Origin: Hartmannibacter diazotrophicus
GTDB taxonomy: Bacteria > Pseudomonadota > Alphaproteobacteria > Rhizobiales > Pleomorphomonadaceae
Direction of reading: 5' to 3'
Assembly: GCF_900231165.1 (NCBI RefSeq)
Contig: NZ_LT960614.1
Span: 2,168,550-2,232,549, forward strand
Length of the DNA: 64,000 nucleotides
The notes below the pieces were generated by a model that worked only from the letters and a program-made list of their open reading frames with translations, searched no databases and was not told the origin of the DNA. Positions 1 through 10,919 of the stretch are shown piece after piece. A program made the translations under genes and the position numbers. Positions within the stretch are counted from its first letter, which is position 1, and the number at the start of each line of letters is the position of its first letter.

Positions 1-84
1 TCGCGCAGGACCCTGCATCAGCAGGAAGGCGGCGGCAAAGAGCGCGCCGGCAAATGACTGAAGTGAACCACGCATGTGCAACAT
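1..84 (-). CDS. N-terminus of a secreted protein, cut by the left edge
   Basis: Only the first 28 codons are inside the window. They read MLHMRGSLQSFAGALFAAAF and continue LLMQGPAR, a short basic start followed by a hydrophobic stretch, which is what a Sec signal peptide looks like. A strong ribosome site (GGAGGT, reverse complement of 89-94) sits five bases before the ATG at 84, so the start is well supported; a second in-frame ATG three codons later is less well placed. The mature protein lies outside the window, so no function can be given. It is transcribed away from clpP. Confidence 0.55.
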   Translation of the reverse strand, partial: MLHMRGSLQSFAGALFAAAFLLMQGPAR

Positions 85-485
85 AGCACCTCCAGAAAGA
101 CTGTCCCAAAGACATCCTCTCATGGCGCGTCGTTGCGTGCGTCCTCAAACAGCAGGGTGAGCGAAGCGGCACGCCACGCGTCATGCTGATGGAAAAGGAT
201 AGCACAAACTTCCCGTCCGCAAAGAGCGGGCGATGAAGTTTTGTGCTGCGTAAAATATAGTCGACCCGAGCCGCCGGGCAGGATAGGCCTTGTTTGCCGG
301 GCGAACCGCGCGAGCGGAAGGCGGCAAACCGGCGTGTGGGAAAGGCCGATCTTTCCTCGTCCGGGTGCACACTATATTTAGGGCTTCGGGATAGCCAAGA
401 CAGGCGGCGGGATGTAACGATCCGCTCAACGATGGAGCGAAGTTCGGCCTGAAAACGGCCGGCGGCAGGAAGGTTCGAGGAAAGA
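85..485. other. Intergenic region between the divergent secreted-protein gene and clpP
   Basis: No coding sequence can be supported here. The stretch must carry the divergent promoters. Two AT-rich patches (around 252-262 and 371-380) are the best places for -10 elements, but I cannot assign a sigma factor. The clpP ribosome site (AGGAAAGA) lies just before 486. Confidence 0.5.
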
Positions 486-1118
486 ATGAAGGATCCGGTC
501 GAATATTACATGAACGCGCTGGTGCCGATGGTTGTCGAGCAGACGAATCGCGGCGAGCGGGCCTATGACATTTTTTCGCGCCTGCTGAAGGAGCGGATCA
601 TCTTCATCACCGGCCCGATCGAAGACACCGTTGCGACGCTCGTCAGCGCCCAGCTCCTTTTCCTTGAGGCGGAGAACCCGACCAAGGAGATCGCGATCTA
701 CATCAATTCGCCCGGCGGCGTGGTGACGTCCGGTCTTGCGATCTACGACACGATGCAGTTCATCCGTCCGAAGATATCGACGCTCTGCATCGGTCAGGCG
801 GCCTCGATGGGTTCGCTGCTGCTCGCTGCCGGCGAAAAGGGCATGCGCTTCTGCCTGCCGAACGCACGCATCATGGTGCATCAGCCCTCGGGCGGTTTCC
901 GCGGGCAGGCGTCTGACATCATGCTGCACGCTCAGGAGATTCTGAAGATCAAGCGCCGCCTCAACGAAATCTACGTCAAGCACACCGGCCGCGAACTCGA
1001 TGCGATCGAGGAGGCGCTGGAGCGTGACAATTTCATGACGGCCGAACAGGCGAAGGACTTTGGCCTGATCGACAAGGTGATCGAAAGCCGTGTCGCGCTG
1101 GACGGTGATGCGTCCTGA
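486..1118 (+). CDS. clpP: ATP-dependent Clp protease proteolytic subunit
   Basis: The 210-residue product is a full-length ClpP, the serine peptidase that forms the two-ring chamber of the cytosolic Clp protease. The nucleophile is the Ser in [11 protein letters not shown], the catalytic His lies in MVHQPSGG, and the early [19 protein letters not shown] and INSPGGVV segments are typical. The ATG at 486 follows an AGGAAAGA ribosome site and gives the usual Rhizobiales N-terminus [10 protein letters not shown]. It lies 350 bp upstream of clpX, its unfolding partner, with lon next, the standard order in this group. A 242-codon open frame on the opposite strand is a coding shadow. Confidence 0.97.
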   Translation: MKDPVEYYMNALVPMVVEQTNRGERAYDIFSRLLKERIIFITGPIEDTVATLVSAQLLFLEAENPTKEIAIYINSPGGVVTSGLAIYDTMQFIRPKISTLCIGQAASMGSLLLAAGEKGMRFCLPNARIMVHQPSGGFRGQASDIMLHAQEILKIKRRLNEIYVKHTGRELDAIEEALERDNFMTAEQAKDFGLIDKVIESRVALDGDAS

Positions 1119-1468
1119 CAGGGTTTGCGGCGACCTGGCGCAGGGGCTGCGCAAGTGGACGCGGCAATGAGGAAATTGGCAGGAGGCGCGGCATCCGCTC
1201 GTCTCTTGCCGGGCGGAATATGAGGTTTTCCGAAGGCTTGAAGGTCCGCATTTCTACGGCTGGATCTCTGGTCAAAGCCTCATAGCCCGTTAAGTATATA
1301 TTGATCCCTGGGCCCCCAACATGTTCTGATCGCTTCAAGCGTGATTTGTATCGGGTGTAGGGTTGAAAGGATCTCCTTGGTGTCGGGGCCTTGGCGGCGG
1401 ATGCGTCGCGAGGGGACACCTGGGCAAGTGCGGACGGCAACGTCCGACAACCGAGCAGGAACCGATTG
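1119..1468 (+). other. clpP-clpX intergenic region
   Basis: I see no gene here. A reading frame open upstream of clpX begins at 1391 but its extra 26 residues do not resemble ClpX. The region contains an AT-rich stretch near 1290-1301 and a small palindrome (CGCTTCAAGCG near 1330) that could belong to a clpX promoter, but no box pair was convincing enough to call. Confidence 0.4.
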
Positions 1469-2734
1469 ATGACCAAAGTCAACGGCGGCGAGTCGAAGAA
1501 CACGCTCTATTGTTCGTTCTGCGGCAAGAGCCAGCACGAGGTCCGCAAGCTGATTGCAGGGCCCACCGTTTTCATCTGTGACGAATGTGTCGAACTCTGC
1601 ATGGATATTATCCGTGAGGAGTCGAAGTCCAATCTCGTGAAATCACGCGATGGCGTGCCGACGCCGGGTGAAATCCGCGCTGTGCTGGACGACTATGTCA
1701 TCGGGCAGCAGCAGGCCAAGAAGGTTCTGTCGGTCGCGGTTCACAACCACTACAAGCGCCTGAACCACGCCGCCAAGAATTCCGACGTCGAGCTGGCCAA
1801 GTCCAACATCATGCTGATCGGACCCACCGGCTGCGGCAAGACCCTGCTCGCCCAGACGCTCGCCCGCATCATCGACGTGCCGTTCACGATGTCCGACGCG
1901 ACGACGCTGACCGAAGCCGGCTATGTTGGCGAGGACGTGGAGAACATCATCCTCAAGCTGCTCCAGGCCGCCGACTACAACGTCGAGCGTGCCCAGCGCG
2001 GCATCGTCTACATCGACGAGGTCGACAAGATCTCGCGCAAGTCCGACAACCCCTCGATCACCCGCGACGTCTCGGGCGAGGGCGTGCAGCAGGCGCTGCT
2101 GAAGATCATGGAAGGCACGGTCGCTTCCGTTCCGCCGCAGGGCGGGCGCAAGCATCCCCAGCAGGAGTTCCTGCAGGTGGACACGACCAACATCCTGTTC
2201 ATCTGCGGCGGCGCTTTTGCAGGTCTGGAAAAGATCATCTCCGAGCGCGGGCGGTCCACGTCGATCGGCTTCGGCGCGCAGGTGGTCGCTCCCGAGGACC
2301 GGCGTACCGGTGAGCTCTTCTCCGCGGTGGAGCCAGAGGACCTTCTGAAGTTCGGTCTGATCCCCGAGTTCGTCGGCCGTCTTCCGGTTCTGGCGACGCT
2401 CGAGGACCTTGACGAGGAAGCCCTGGTCACGATCCTGTCCGAGCCGAAGAACGCCTTGGTCAAGCAGTACCAGCGCCTGTTCGAGATGGAAGACGTGGAG
2501 CTTACCTTCCACGACGAGGCGCTGCGCGCCATCGCCCGCAGGGGTATCGAACGCAAGACCGGCGCCCGTGGTCTTCGCTCGATCATGGAATCGATCCTGC
2601 TCGACACGATGTACGAATTGCCGGGCCTTGAAGGCGTGCGCGAGGTCGTCATCAGTGCCGACGTGGTCGAGGGCAAGGCCCGTCCGCTCTACATCTACGC
2701 CGATCGCGTCGGCGAGACGGAAGCGACGGCCTGA
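1469..2734 (+). CDS. clpX: ATP-dependent Clp protease ATP-binding subunit ClpX
   Basis: The 421-residue AAA+ unfoldase recognises tagged substrates and threads them into ClpP. An N-terminal C4 zinc-binding domain is visible (CSFCGK and CDECVELC), followed by Walker A GPTGCGKT, Walker [10 protein letters not shown], and the GYVGEDVE and [19 protein letters not shown] segments diagnostic of ClpX. The ATG at 1469 was chosen because it starts at [18 protein letters not shown], the normal ClpX N-terminus, after an AGCAGGA ribosome site; the longer in-frame start at 1391 adds unrelated residues. It shares the clpP-clpX-lon arrangement of the order. Confidence 0.97.
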   Translation: MTKVNGGESKNTLYCSFCGKSQHEVRKLIAGPTVFICDECVELCMDIIREESKSNLVKSRDGVPTPGEIRAVLDDYVIGQQQAKKVLSVAVHNHYKRLNHAAKNSDVELAKSNIMLIGPTGCGKTLLAQTLARIIDVPFTMSDATTLTEAGYVGEDVENIILKLLQAADYNVERAQRGIVYIDEVDKISRKSDNPSITRDVSGEGVQQALLKIMEGTVASVPPQGGRKHPQQEFLQVDTTNILFICGGAFAGLEKIISERGRSTSIGFGAQVVAPEDRRTGELFSAVEPEDLLKFGLIPEFVGRLPVLATLEDLDEEALVTILSEPKNALVKQYQRLFEMEDVELTFHDEALRAIARRGIERKTGARGLRSIMESILLDTMYELPGLEGVREVVISADVVEGKARPLYIYADRVGETEATA

Positions 2735-2753
2735 GCTGGAACAGGGCATGATT

Positions 2754-2776
2754 GGGGCGCCGGTGAGGCGCCCCTT
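2754..2776 (+). terminator. Candidate weak terminator or attenuator after clpX
   Basis: An 8-bp perfect stem (GGGGCGCC at 2754-2761 with GGCGCCCC at 2767-2774) closes a 5-base loop 20 bp after the clpX stop. Only two T residues follow, so termination may be weak and some transcription may continue towards lon. The remaining 275 bp to lon show no gene. Confidence 0.5.
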
Positions 2777-3051
2777 GAAAGCTGTTCATGGACGGCACAT
2801 CTGGTAGGATGCGCCGCAGGACAGCGGAAGATGCACTGGAGGGGCAGGGACCCGGGCTTGTGAAGACGGGAACTGCCTGCATAGGACGAATGCTTCCCCC
2901 CGGAAGCCTATTCCGTACTGCGTTTCCCGTGACAACCGGCGCGCCTGAAAGGCACCCAAGCCATATCAGGCCTTACCTGCGTCGGCCGCCGTGACCGGTG
3001 ACCTCCCAACATCGAGTTGCGACGGGCCAATTTTGAAGGAAACAACGAACG

Positions 3052-5466
<2,415 letters not shown>

Positions 5467-5505
5467 CGATCAGGGCGGGCATCTCCTGCTGACACAATTG
5501 AGAGA

Positions 5506-5532
5506 GGCTCCGGCATTCGCCGGAGCCTTTTT
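5506..5532 (+). terminator. Rho-independent terminator of lon
   Basis: A perfect 9-bp stem (5506-5514 with 5519-5527) closes an ATTC tetraloop and is followed directly by TTTTT. It lies 40 bp after the lon stop on the same strand. Confidence 0.9.
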
Positions 5533-5845
5533 CGTATGTACGGGGTGGACCCACCCGACGTTGGCGGCAGGTGGTATGCCCGGAGCGCTGTTGCCATGTT
5601 GCGGGCATCGCAGCGCTGCCCCTCGCTCCTGCGCGGTGGCATTTGAAAACGGCGGTTTCCCGCCCGATCGGGCAAGAATGAGCGGCTGGCAGGTGATTCT
5701 TTGCCCTCGAATGGCCCGGTTCCGTCAAGTCGGAGGCGCCAAGGTTCGGGCATTTTTTGTGCCGAAGTGACGTTTCTTTCATCGTGAAATGCCCCAAAGG
5801 TCGCACTTTGTCAGAAAACAGCGGAATTCCGGGAAAAAAGTGCTT

Positions 5846-5874
5846 TTGACCTCTTGCATTTCCCTCCAATTCTG
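5846..5874 (+). promoter_or_regulatory. Candidate sigma70-type promoter of hupB
   Basis: TTGACC at 5846-5851 and ATTCTG at 5869-5874 are separated by 17 bp and lie about 75 bp before the hupB start. The -10 match is modest. The 313 bp between the lon terminator and this promoter show no gene. Confidence 0.45.
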
Positions 5875-5905
5875 AGGAGTGTCGCCCGCGTGGTGCAGGC
5901 CGACG

Positions 5906-5921
5906 GGGGGGTCGGCCCCCC
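5906..5921 (+). other. G/C stem-loop in the hupB leader
   Basis: Six G residues, a TCGG loop and six C residues form a very stable small hairpin, 29 bases before the hupB ATG and between the candidate promoter and the ribosome site. Without a following T-run it is not a terminator. It could protect the leader RNA or affect translation of this abundant protein; this is inference. Confidence 0.45.
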
Positions 5922-5950
5922 AGAAGCAGACTGCAAGAGGATTCAAGAGT

Positions 5951-6226
5951 ATGAACAAGAATGACTTGATCGCGCAGGTCGCCGAGAAGGCTGATCTGAC
6001 CAAGGCTCAGGCCGGTCAGGCCGTTGACGCGCTCTTCGATGCGATCACGGCTTCCCTGAAGACCGGCGACGAAGTGCGCATCGTCGGCTTCGGCAACTTT
6101 GTCGTCACCGAGCGTGCCGCCACTGAGGGCCGTAACCCCCAGACGGGCGCGACGATCCAGATCCCGGCCTCCAAGCAGCCGAAGTTCCGTGCTGGCAAGG
6201 GTCTCAAGGACGCCGTCAACGGCTGA
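5951..6226 (+). CDS. hupB: DNA-binding protein HU
   Basis: The 91-residue product is a histone-like HU protein that bends and compacts DNA as a dimer. It starts [20 protein letters not shown], contains the dimer-forming [14 protein letters not shown] segment, and has the DNA-binding arm [24 protein letters not shown]. The ATG at 5951 is preceded by CAAGAGG; an in-frame start at 5879 would add 24 unrelated residues. HU following lon is the usual arrangement in proteobacteria. A clear terminator follows. Confidence 0.97.
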   Translation: MNKNDLIAQVAEKADLTKAQAGQAVDALFDAITASLKTGDEVRIVGFGNFVVTERAATEGRNPQTGATIQIPASKQPKFRAGKGLKDAVNG

Positions 6227-6327
6227 TCTGTGAGGTCTAGATCGTTCGTGGCGCCGTGCTTGCTGGCAGTGTCACTGAGCGGTCGAACCGAAATGTCATG
6301 ACGGCTCCCTGGAGCCGGCAAGATTTG

Positions 6328-6366
6328 GGATGGCGATCACTGCAACGGTGATTGCCATCCTTTTTT
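6328..6366 (+). terminator. Rho-independent terminator of hupB
   Basis: A 13-bp stem (6328-6340 with 6348-6360, one G-U pair) is followed by TTTTTT. It lies 100 bp after the hupB stop. A second small perfect hairpin (GGCTCC/GGAGCC near 6303-6316) lies just before it. The rest of the stretch up to the tRNA gene holds no supported gene. Confidence 0.9.
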
Positions 6367-6565
6367 GTTGCAAGAGCAGTGGCGACCGCCTAAACGATTG
6401 GTCGCCTCACCGGAGCGACCTGTTTTCTCTCCGCGCTGGCGGACCTGGAGACGTCCTGCATGGATCAGGCGTTCCGCCTGGCGGAGACAGGCGCCAGGGG
6501 GCATTCGGAGGGTTGCGCCGGAAAGTCCATGCCGATGGCCGCCGTCATGAACGGCGTTTGAGGGC

Positions 6566-6641
6566 GGGCGGTTAGCTCAGTTGGTAGAGCGCCTCGTTTA
6601 CACCGAGGATGTCGGGAGTTCGAGTCTCTCACCGCCCACCA
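6566..6641 (+). tRNA. tRNA-Val (anticodon TAC)
   Basis: A 76-base cloverleaf with acceptor stem GGGCGGT/ACCGCCC, D-arm TTAGCTCAGTTGGTAGAGC, anticodon arm CTCGT-TTACACC with anticodon TAC, T-arm GGAGTTCGAGTCTCT and an encoded CCA end. The anticodon reads valine GUA codons. Confidence 0.97.
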
Positions 6642-6770
6642 ATCCTCCCCGAAGTTCAGAAACATGCACGCCGGCGGCACGTGCGGCTTCACCGGAATTT
6701 GCGCGTCCCGGCGCATTCGCCTCTTGACGAAACGCCCCGCGATTTCCAATTCTCAGGTCGTCATGAAATG

Positions 6771-6787
6771 TGGTATGCCAAATACCA
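6771..6787. promoter_or_regulatory. Short palindrome, possible operator
   Basis: TGGTAT (6771-6776) and ATACCA (6782-6787) form a perfect inverted repeat around GCCAA, 135 bp before the small hypothetical gene at 6923. The shape recalls operators of GntR-type repressors. No cognate regulator is next to it, so this is a sequence observation only. Confidence 0.3.
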
Positions 6788-6922
6788 TCAGAGTGAGGCG
6801 GCAGGAAACCGGCGCTTGCCGGTCCGAAGGCTGCCCGAGCTTTGGACAGTGAGAGGACCTTGCCCGATTTCGAGTAATCGACGGGGAAAGAAGAGGTCGC
6901 AATCCTCGTGGGGGAAAGATCG

Positions 6923-7270
6923 ATGAGCGCAGTTGCCGCCAAGACCGTCTATGCTGGAGATCATTCGCCGCTGGTGATTTATCTTGCCAAGCTGGACGAG
7001 ATGATCCGTGCCGATCAATACAAGGAGGCCGCCGAGACCTTCGCGGCGTTCGAAGCCGAACATCCGGGCAATGACTATTTCGTCGAAGAGGCCCTGCCGT
7101 ACAAGATTCAGAATCACCTCACGACCAAGTCGGGCCATCCGACGGCGGTTGTGAAGCTGACGTTGAAGCATCCGACCTGGGCGGTTGACGTGGTCAAGGC
7201 CTTCCACGAACCGGCGCATTTCGCCGAGTACATGGCCAAGCTTGAGAAGACGATCACCGATCTGGTCTGA
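6923..7270 (+). CDS. Conserved hypothetical protein, 115 residues
   Basis: I do not recognise a named family. The product is soluble, with no signal peptide or membrane segment; it reads MSAVAAKTVYAGDHSPLVIY and continues with helical, acidic sequence. The ATG at 6923 is preceded by GGGGGAAAG at a normal distance; a GTG five codons upstream overlaps that ribosome site and was rejected. It stands alone between tRNA-Val and a convergent helicase gene and is followed by a terminator-like hairpin, which supports it being a real transcription unit. Confidence 0.7.
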   Translation: MSAVAAKTVYAGDHSPLVIYLAKLDEMIRADQYKEAAETFAAFEAEHPGNDYFVEEALPYKIQNHLTTKSGHPTAVVKLTLKHPTWAVDVVKAFHEPAHFAEYMAKLEKTITDLV

Positions 7271-7295
7271 TCGGCCTCAAGTCCATAGCTGACGA

Positions 7296-7337
7296 GCCGC
7301 CACGATGACCGGGAAACTCCGGTTTTCGGGCGGCTTT
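7296..7337 (+). terminator. Candidate terminator after the small hypothetical gene
   Basis: GCCGCC (7296-7301) pairs with GGCGGC (7329-7334), with an inner ACCGG/CCGGT stem, followed by TTTGTC. It lies 26 bp after the gene's stop codon. The T-run is short. Confidence 0.55.
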
Positions 7338-7446
7338 GTCATTTAGGGGTATGGGCTTGCGGCAATGTCCGCCTGCCGTCCGTCAGGGAGCCGGCACCCG
7401 GGCGATACAACGGCCCCGCACAGCGAAGGCGAGGCCGTCTCTTTCC

Positions 7447-9264
7447 TCAGGGGCCGTGCCGCGTCGGCTTCGGGCCTTGACGCTTTCCGGGCTTTGCGGC
7501 GGCAAAGGGCTGCCCCTTCTTGCGCGGCGCCTTCGGCCCGTGGGTCTTGGACTTGGCGCCTTGTGCGTCGCCCGCATGGCCGAGGTCCTTGCGCGGCCTG
7601 CGCCCGGATTTGGCGGGGCGGGCAGGGCGGCTGGGGCCGCGTCGATCCATGTCCTCAAAGAGGTCGCCGTCGTGGCGGACAATGGTCACTCCCCGGTCGA
7701 GATGGCTCGGGCCGCTGATCGCCGTCGCATAGGCCTCGGCCGCATCCCCGGAAATCTCGAACAGCGTCGCCTCCGGCAGGATGCGGATCGAGCCCACCTG
7801 CGAGCGTGTGATGCCGCCGGCCTTGCAGATGATCGGCAGCAGCCATCGCGGATCGGCGCCCCGGTCCCGGCCGATCGAGAGGCGGAACCAGACGCCGCTT
7901 TCAAAGCGCGCCATCGGCCGTTCACCAAGGCTGGCCTTCGGAGGCGGAGGCACAAAGGCGTCGACGAGTTCGGGTGCCGGATGGTTCTGGGCGCGCAGCC
8001 GCAGGAAGGCCGCCGCCAGTGCCTCTGGCGAATGCTGCTCGACGAGCGCGGCGACCGTCTCCGCCTCGTCCGTTCCGGGTTCGGCGAGCGGAAACACCTC
8101 GCCAAGAAGCCGCTCGCGCTCCAATGCAAGCAGGGACTCCTGCGTTGGCGGCGGCATCAGGCTGGCCGAAACCCGCGCGCGGGAGAGCAGGCGCTGGGCG
8201 CTGCCGCGCCGGTGCTGCGGAGCGATCACGACGCAGGTGCCGCTGCGGCCCGCGCGTCCCGTGCGTCCGGACCGGTGCAGCAGAGTCTCGGGATTGGACG
8301 GCAGGTCCGCGTGAATCACCAGATCGAGATTCTTCAGGTCGATGCCGCGTGCGGCGACGTCGGTCGCAACGCACACCCGCGCCCGCCCGTCGCGCATGGC
8401 CGCCAAGGCATTCGTCCGCTCGTCCTGGCTGAGTTCGCCGGAGAGCGCCACCACGGCAAAGCCCCGGTTGGCAAGGCGGCTCGCCAGATGCCGCACGCCC
8501 TCACGCGTGCCGCAGAAGACGATGGACCGCTCGGCATCGAAATGCAGCAGCGTGTTGATGACGGCGTTTTCCCGCTGGTTGGGCTGCACCGGCATGATCT
8601 TGTAGTCGATGTCGGCGTGCGCCGTGCGGGCGTCTTCCGTCGCGATGCGGACCGCGCCGCGCTGGAACCGCTCGGCAAGGGAGACGACGCCATGGGGCAT
8701 TGTCGCCGAGAAGAGGAGGGTCCGCCGGTCAGGGTTGGCCGCACCCAGGATGAATTCGAGATCCTCGCGAAAACCGAGATCGAGCATCTCGTCGGCTTCG
8801 TCGAGAACCGCGCCGCGCAGGGCGTCGATCCGCAGCGAGCCGCGTTCGATGTGATCGCGCAGCCGGCCGGGCGTGCCGACAACGATGTCGGCGCCCGCGG
8901 AAAGGGCGCGCATTTCCGAGCGCATGTTCATGCCGCCCACGCAGGTGGCAATCCTGGCGCCGGTGTCCGCATAGAGCCAGTCGAGCTCCGTCTTGACCTG
9001 CAGCGCAAGTTCGCGCGTCGGCGCGACGACGAGGCCGCGCACGATCCGGCCGGGAGCAACCTTCTCGTCGGCGCCGATCAGTGTCGGGGCCAGGGCCAGT
9101 CCGAAGGCGACGGTCTTGCCGGATCCTGTCCGGGAAGAAACAAGCAGGTCAGAGTTTTCCAGCGCCGGATCGCACATGGCGACCTGCACAGGCGTGAGTG
9201 TATCGTAGCCGCGCTGGCTGAGAGCGCGGGCGAGGGGCGGAGAAATGTCTCCGGCGTCTTTCAT
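7447..9264 (-). CDS. DEAD-box RNA helicase with C-terminal DbpA-type RNA-binding domain
   Basis: The 605-residue helicase should remodel RNA, probably in ribosome assembly or cold response. Motifs in order: Q-motif near TPVQVAM, Walker A SSRTGSGKT, PTRELALQ, TPGRLRDH, DEADEML, SATMP, and the C-terminal helicase motifs ATDVAARGIDL and HRSGRTGRAG. A DbpA-like RNA-binding fold follows (around FRLSIGRDRGADPRWLLPIICKAG cut short here), and the tail is a basic Lys/Arg/Pro-rich extension. The ATG at 9264 begins MKDAGDISPPLARALSQRGY, the normal helicase start; a much longer open frame upstream adds no homology. DeaD/CsdA and DbpA are both possible names, so none is given. Confidence 0.93.
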   Translation of the reverse strand: MKDAGDISPPLARALSQRGYDTLTPVQVAMCDPALENSDLLVSSRTGSGKTVAFGLALAPTLIGADEKVAPGRIVRGLVVAPTRELALQVKTELDWLYADTGARIATCVGGMNMRSEMRALSAGADIVVGTPGRLRDHIERGSLRIDALRGAVLDEADEMLDLGFREDLEFILGAANPDRRTLLFSATMPHGVVSLAERFQRGAVRIATEDARTAHADIDYKIMPVQPNQRENAVINTLLHFDAERSIVFCGTREGVRHLASRLANRGFAVVALSGELSQDERTNALAAMRDGRARVCVATDVAARGIDLKNLDLVIHADLPSNPETLLHRSGRTGRAGRSGTCVVIAPQHRRGSAQRLLSRARVSASLMPPPTQESLLALERERLLGEVFPLAEPGTDEAETVAALVEQHSPEALAAAFLRLRAQNHPAPELVDAFVPPPPKASLGERPMARFESGVWFRLSIGRDRGADPRWLLPIICKAGGITRSQVGSIRILPEATLFEISGDAAEAYATAISGPSHLDRGVTIVRHDGDLFEDMDRRGPSRPARPAKSGRRPRKDLGHAGDAQGAKSKTHGPKAPRKKGQPFAAAKPGKRQGPKPTRHGP

Positions 9265-9526
9265 TGTGTCGCTTTCGGTATCGGTTGGCCCTCGGGTCAC
9301 CATCGCAATATTGCAGGTGAGGGGCCGACAGTTTGCATGATCGGTATTCGTCCCGGCTTGCCACGTCAATTCATCTTGGCGCTTGGCTGACCTGCATGCG
9401 CGACGCGCGGACCTTGGCGCACGCCAAACATGACAAAAAAATAATCCAACGCCGCGGGTGGCTTTAGTATGGATAGTGCAATGAAGGCCCCGAACAAGGT
9501 GGCCACGGACAAACGGGAGGTGAGCA

Positions 9527-9883
9527 ATGTCCAGAACCCTGGCAATCCTCACGACCGGCCTCGCCATTCTCTGCGCCCCCGCCTGGGCCCAGAGCGGTCG
9601 CGGTCTCGTCAACGACTATCCGACCGACGTGCGCGCGGACTATGTCTTCGGCTGCATGAAGGTGAACGGCGAGACGAACGATTCGCTGCGGCGCTGTTCC
9701 TGCTCCATCGACCTGATCGCGACGATCGTGCCCTACAAGCGCTACGAGGAAGCCTCGACCTTCATCAGCCTTGGCATGATCACCGGCGAGAACGGCGCGC
9801 TCTTCCGCTCGACTGAAGAATCGAAGGCCTCGATCGGCGATCTTCGCCGCGCCCAGGCGGAAGCCGAAATGCGCTGCTTCTGA
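9527..9883 (+). CDS. Small secreted cysteine-containing protein beside the xox locus
   Basis: The 118-residue product has a clear signal peptide ending at AWA (residue 21). The mature part carries four cysteines (43, 57, 59 and 117), including a CSC pair, so disulfides or metal binding in the periplasm are possible. The ribosome site GGGAGGTGAG precedes the ATG. It converges on the SoxYZ-like gene, with a shared terminator between them. I do not recognise the family. Its position next to quinoprotein accessory genes suggests, but does not prove, a role in periplasmic alcohol oxidation. Confidence 0.8.
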   Translation: MSRTLAILTTGLAILCAPAWAQSGRGLVNDYPTDVRADYVFGCMKVNGETNDSLRRCSCSIDLIATIVPYKRYEEASTFISLGMITGENGALFRSTEESKASIGDLRRAQAEAEMRCF

Positions 9884-9909
9884 TCGACGCCTGTCAGATA
9901 GAGAGAAAA

Positions 9910-9941
9910 GGCCCGGCATCATGCAGATGCCGGGCCTTTTT
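9910..9941. terminator. Bidirectional terminator between convergent genes
   Basis: An 11-bp perfect stem (9910-9920 with 9926-9936) is followed by TTTTT on the plus strand and flanked by AAAA on the other side. It can therefore end both the small secreted gene (plus) and the SoxYZ-like gene (minus). Confidence 0.88.
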
Positions 9942-9973
9942 CGCATTGTGCCAGCCTGCGGCCGTGCCTGCGA

Positions 9974-10801
9974 TCAGCTTCCGCTGCGCGGCTGCTGGGC
10001 CCAGGCGCCGTGGAACGCCGCGCCGTCCGTGTCCGTGGCGTCGACCGAGACTTCCTCGCCATTCGGGATATAGGCGAAGCGGAAGTTCGGGTTCTCGGAG
10101 ATCGAGATGCCGCCTTCCATCTTGAGGATCAGGTCCTTGCCCTGGTTGACCGTCAGTTCGTTGATGAAGCGCGGCGGAATGTAGTTGAGCGTGACCTGGT
10201 CCTTCTGCAGCCCGGAATTGTTCGGGTGGTGGATCATGATCTGTGCCTGCCTGCGGCCGGGTGCATCGCCGTCCTGCTGGGGGAACTCGCGGAATTTCAT
10301 CTTGCCCATTTCGGCCAGCGCCAGGGCCTGGTCCTTGCCGGCCGGCGCGGAGCAGCCGCCCGCCGCCTTCACGTAGCGCTCGGTGACATAAAGCTGCCCG
10401 TCGCTCGTCTCGGCCACGACGTGCACGTTGGTATAGGCGTTGACGCGCACGCGCGTCTCGATATGGCTGACGCCGGCGGATTTGCCGAGCGTGAATTCCG
10501 CCGCGACCGGGGCTGGGTTCTCGTCGATGACCAGCGTGACCTTGTCGATCGAACGGCTGTCGCCGGGGGGTAGCGTGAAGTTCATGGCGATCGGAACGAT
10601 CGCGGCGTCTTCGGCGCGATAGGGCGCATCGAGGCTGATGATGCCGGCGCCGTCCTGCATCGGCCGGTCGGCGAAGACGTTCGTCACAAGGTCGGCCCAG
10701 GTTCCGGTGGGCTTGTCGAGCGCAAGGGCCGGGGCCGTGAGGACCGCCGTTGTAAGACAGGCCGCGCCTGCCAGGCTCAGGACGGATTTGAATGAAGTCA
10801 T
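9974..10801 (-). CDS. Quinoprotein dehydrogenase-associated SoxYZ-like carrier protein
   Basis: The 275-residue periplasmic protein resembles a fusion of SoxY and SoxZ, the thiosulfate carrier pair, in the form found next to PQQ-dependent dehydrogenases. A signal peptide (LSLAGAACLTTAVLTAPALA) starts it. The SoxY-like half ends with VKAAGGCSAPAG, where Cys150 matches the carrier cysteine, although here it is internal rather than at a C-terminal tail. The SoxZ-like half follows (MIHHPNNSG, INELTVNQG). The ribosome site GGGAGG lies before the ATG at 10801. It is downstream of the metallohydrolase gene on the same strand. The carried group is unknown. Confidence 0.88.
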   Translation of the reverse strand: MTSFKSVLSLAGAACLTTAVLTAPALALDKPTGTWADLVTNVFADRPMQDGAGIISLDAPYRAEDAAIVPIAMNFTLPPGDSRSIDKVTLVIDENPAPVAAEFTLGKSAGVSHIETRVRVNAYTNVHVVAETSDGQLYVTERYVKAAGGCSAPAGKDQALALAEMGKMKFREFPQQDGDAPGRRQAQIMIHHPNNSGLQKDQVTLNYIPPRFINELTVNQGKDLILKMEGGISISENPNFRFAYIPNGEEVSVDATDTDGAAFHGAWAQQPRSGS

Positions 10802-10919
10802 GGTGTCGTTGCCTCCCTGCGGCATATTTTGACGAATGCTAACATACAAAGACATCCGACTCATCCCGCAAGTTCGGGCGCAAATGATCTTTGCGTGATC
10901 CTGCTTGCGGCAAATGAGC

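Noticed and set aside
7336-9390. A 684-codon plus-strand open frame over the helicase gene
   Set aside because: The minus strand encodes an unmistakable DEAD-box helicase in the same place; the plus frame is a shadow.
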